A stretch of 64,000 nucleotides of DNA from Streptomyces sp. TS71-3 (GTDB taxonomy: Bacteria; Actinomycetota; Actinomycetes; Streptomycetales; Streptomycetaceae): NCBI RefSeq assembly GCF_018327685.1, contig NZ_BNEL01000001.1, forward strand, positions 1,302,001 through 1,366,000, in the 5' to 3' direction. This document shows, piece by piece, positions 62,060-64,000 of the stretch. Numbering within the stretch: the stretch's first letter is position 1; each line of letters opens with the position of its first letter. Position numbers and translations under genes: made by a program. The notes under the pieces are model-generated. The model saw only the letters and a list, made by a program, of their open reading frames with translations, had not been told where the DNA came from and ran no database searches.

Positions 62060-62533
62060 TCAGCCGGCCGTGCCGGGGAGGGCGGCGGTGGCGAGCCAGG
62101 AGCGGCCCTCGGCCCCCGGCCTGGAGGCGTAGGCGGGGTGGACGGCCCGGCCGAACCGGGCGGCGACCTCGGCCAGTTCGCGCACGTCAGGCCGCCAGCC
62201 GTGGCGTTCGAGCCAGGCGCCCGGGTCGGCCGGACCCGGCTGCCACAGCCCGGTGAAGGTCGGGTCGACCGCGCTCGCGGCGGTGCGCAGGGACGGCCCG
62301 ACCTCGAAGTGGTCGAAGGCCAGGGTGCTGCCCGGCGCGCTGAGCCGGGTCACCGTGGCCAGGAGGCGGTCGGCGGCCGGCTCGTCGAGCGAGTACAGGA
62401 TGCCCTCCGCGAGCCATGCCGTCGGACGGTCCGCGCTGAAGCCCGCCGCGCTCAGAGCCGCGGCCCAGTCGTCGCGCAGGTCCACCGCCACCGCGTGCCG
62501 GGTGGCCGGGGCGTCGCCCGCGTGCTGCTCCAT
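62060..62533 (-). pseudogene. SAM-dependent methyltransferase (TIGR00027/LCMT-like), N-terminally truncated by IS605 element
   Basis: 157 residues from ATG at 62533 correspond to the C-terminal half of these enzymes: VAVDLRDDWAAALSAAGFS, RPTAWLAEGILYSLDEPAADRLL and STLAFDHFEV. The first 130 or so residues, with the SAM-binding glycine motif, are absent. The break falls at the left end of the IS200/IS605 element (about 62540), so the insertion removed or separated the 5' part. The remaining start has no role in the intact gene. Confidence 0.8.
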
Positions 62534-62638
62534 CCGTTGATCTTGCGTGGGTATCCCCGGGCTTCGGCCGGGGAGGGGAACGCATCCTCGTTCCGGAGGT
62601 GCGCAGCGCCGGAGGTCGCTTCGCCTGCCGGGTGGTGG

Positions 62639-62992
62639 TCAGGGGTGATGCTTCTGGCCCTCGATGTACTGACGGATCACCGTTAGTGGTGCACCGCCGC
62701 AGGACCCTGCGAAGTAGCAGCGGGATCAGAACACTGACCCCCTACCGATGCGGTTGCTCCGGCCGGTGTACTCAGCCCGCAGGTACCGGGAGCTGACGCC
62801 CTTGAGGCTGTTGATCAGCTTCGACAGGGCGACCTTCGGCGGGTAGTGCACGAGCAGATGTACGTGATCCGCTTCACCGTTGAACTCCCGTAGTTCCGCC
62901 CCGAACCTGCCGCATACCTCCTTCATGATCACTTCGCACCGCACGGGCATGGCGTTATCGAAGACATCACGCCGGTACTTCGTGACGGACAC
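62639..62992 (-). pseudogene. tnpA: TnpA (IS200/IS605 Y1 transposase) with premature stop
   Basis: HUH motif HVH in EADHVHLLVHYPP, followed by LINSLKGVSSRYLR. After GRGSVF the codon is TGA (62726-62728); normally this position is tryptophan, and the same frame continues SRCYFAGSCGGAPLTV then IRQYIEGQKHHP, containing the catalytic tyrosine in YIEGQ. The truncated product therefore lacks its nucleophile and cannot cut DNA. Sequence similarity extends a little upstream of GTG 62992 (RHVAYNLHAHL), so the true start may be earlier; no good start codon is visible there. Confidence 0.85.
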
Positions 62993-63117
62993 CAGATGAG
63001 CATGAAGGTTGTAAGCGACGTGTCGGCCCCTGGGTGCGTCAGGATTTGAGTTCCAACATGCTGATATATGCGGCGCATAGTAAGATCTCGCAAGCTGGCC
63101 ACAAGGAGGTGGGTCGG

Positions 63118-64000
63118 GTGATTCGTGCGTACAAGTTCCTGATGCGGCCCACCGTGGGCCAGCAGGGCGCGCTCGCCGAGATGTTGCGTGATCACTGCTC
63201 GCTCTACAGCGGGGCGTTGCAGGAGCGCCGCGACGCCTACCGGCACGCCTCGAAGACCACCGTCCGCTACGGGCAGCAGTCCGCCCAGCTCAAGGACATC
63301 CGGGCCTTCGACCCGGAGCGTCAGGGACGCTGGTCGTTCTCCAGCCAGCAGGCCACCTTGCGCCGCCTGGACAAGGCGTTCGCCGCGTTCTTCCGGCGGG
63401 TGAAGGCCGGCGACAAGCCGGGATATCCGCGTTTTCGCTCAGGCAAGCGGTTCGACACCGTGGACTTCCCCAGGGACGGCGACGGATGCCGCTGGGATGC
63501 CACGCCGCACGACCCCGTCACCCGTGTGCGCCTCCAAGGTGTCGGACACGTCAGGGTGCACCAGCACCGGCCTGTGGTCGGCAAGGTCAAGACGATCTCG
63601 GTGAAGCGTGAGGGCCGACGCTGGTACGTCATCCTCACCGCCGACCAGGCCCGCCCCGAGCCCCTGGAGCCGACCGGCTCCGTGATCGGCATCGACATGG
63701 GCATAGCCCACTTCCTCGCCGACTCCCATGGTGAGTTCGTGCCCAACCCGCGTCACGGCCAGAAGGCCGCCACCGCACTGGAGACGGCGCAGCAGGCGCT
63801 CAGCCGGTGCAAGCGGGGATCCAAGCGCCGCCGCAAGGCCGTGGAGGTGGTGGCTCGGCTGCACGGCAAGGTGCGCCGTCAGCGTCTGGACCACGCCCAC
63901 AAGACCGCCCTGGCCTACGTACGCGGCAACGACTTCATCGCGCACGAAGACCTCGAGATCCGCAACATGAGCAAGGCCCCCACGCCGAAGGCGGATCGGG
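63118..64000 (+). CDS. tnpB: TnpB, IS200/IS605-family RNA-guided endonuclease, 3' end outside window
   Basis: About 294 residues visible. GTG at 63118 follows AAGGAGGT. The N-terminal wedge part has YKFLMRPTVGQQGALAEMLRDHC and GYPRFRSGKRFDTV. The first RuvC acidic residue lies in GIDMGIAH and the second in HEDLEIRNM. The zinc-finger and last RuvC aspartate lie beyond the window. TnpB proteins are guided by omega RNA from the element's right end to cleave DNA and retain the element; the guide cannot be seen here. The intact TnpB beside a dead TnpA is notable. Confidence 0.9.
   Translation, partial: MIRAYKFLMRPTVGQQGALAEMLRDHCSLYSGALQERRDAYRHASKTTVRYGQQSAQLKDIRAFDPERQGRWSFSSQQATLRRLDKAFAAFFRRVKAGDKPGYPRFRSGKRFDTVDFPRDGDGCRWDATPHDPVTRVRLQGVGHVRVHQHRPVVGKVKTISVKREGRRWYVILTADQARPEPLEPTGSVIGIDMGIAHFLADSHGEFVPNPRHGQKAATALETAQQALSRCKRGSKRRRKAVEVVARLHGKVRRQRLDHAHKTALAYVRGNDFIAHEDLEIRNMSKAPTPKADR

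Larger units (their letters stand above)
62540..64000. mobile_element. IS200/IS605-family element, left end in window, right end beyond it
   Basis: Divergent tnpA (minus, dead) and tnpB (plus) as in IS605. The left end has a subterminal hairpin at 62555-62573 (CCCCGG ... CCGGGG, TTCG loop), the structure that TnpA recognises. There are no inverted repeats or target duplication, as expected for this family. It interrupts the methyltransferase gene. The right end is not in the window. Confidence 0.85.

Noticed and set aside
1..64000. tRNA or rRNA genes
   Set aside because: No T-arm GGTTCGAATCC-type box with flanking cloverleaf arms and no rRNA core segments were recognised by eye; a dedicated scan would be needed to exclude them fully.

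Overview
The window is actinomycete chromosomal DNA, most likely Streptomyces or a close relative. G+C is very high with strong third-position G/C bias, GTG starts are common, and it carries typical Streptomyces families: a conservon, CYP157-like P450, SpoIIE-type phosphatase, GlxA-type regulator, PspA, kinase/binding-protein fusions and an ECF41 sigma factor. No rRNA, tRNA or essential housekeeping gene is visible. The many regulators, redox enzymes and broken genes suggest accessory or arm-proximal DNA.

Layout. 1-2077: partial nitrate-sensing-type histidine kinase (minus). 2.9-6.8 kb: DUF485 protein, acetate-type symporter and acyl-CoA synthetase (plus). 7.0-7.3 kb: a MITE. 7.3-12.2 kb: minus-strand catabolic cluster (UlaG-like hydrolase, SDR, zinc dehydrogenase, 2-hydroxyacid dehydrogenase, RpiR regulator). 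12.4-15.4 kb: GlxA regulator, HD protein, MDR oxidoreductase. 15.5-16.9 kb: IS5 transposase remnant, a second MITE, and a broken MarR/EamA pair. 17.3-20.6 kb: amino-acid permease, nitrilase, GntR regulator. 20.8-22.9 kb: NTF2-like protein, SDR, MerR regulator. 23.0-25.4 kb: PAS-GAF-SpoIIE-ATPase protein. 25.8-28.1 kb: a multicopper oxidase gene broken by a MITE, then an MMPL remnant. 28.2-34.8 kb: unknown membrane protein, prenyl synthase next to a P450 remnant, MFS transporter, hydrolase, AraC regulator. 35.1-39.8 kb: a complete conservon (kinase, roadblock, DUF742, GTPase, P450) facing a second P450. 41.3-43.5 kb: TetR regulator divergent from an SDR and an F420-reductase-like gene. 43.5-45.5 kb: PspA and a VOC protein. 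45.6-49.1 kb: YceI, ABC exporter and flavin monooxygenase operon (minus). 49.3-52.1 kb: two-component pair and hydrolase. 52.1-56.4 kb: lipoprotein and chimeric kinase (minus). 57-60 kb: NDH-2-like oxidoreductase and P450. 60.1-61.9 kb: ECF41 sigma factor with a partner lacking sigma region 4. 62.1-64 kb: truncated methyltransferase and an IS200/IS605 element running off the end.

Two themes stand out. Signalling dominates: conservon, two-component pair, kinase with binding domains, SpoIIE protein and sigma-factor pair. Decay is dense: about ten genes carry a frameshift, nonsense codon, deletion or insertion. Several decayed genes sit at mobile elements; some single-base lesions in homopolymers could instead be consensus errors. 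The most unusual objects are the kinase gene that appears to have formed by deletion between two tandem kinase/binding-protein paralogues, the sigma-region-4-less ECF41 partner, the P450 without an ExxR arginine in the conservon, and two MITE families sharing the same nested hairpin.
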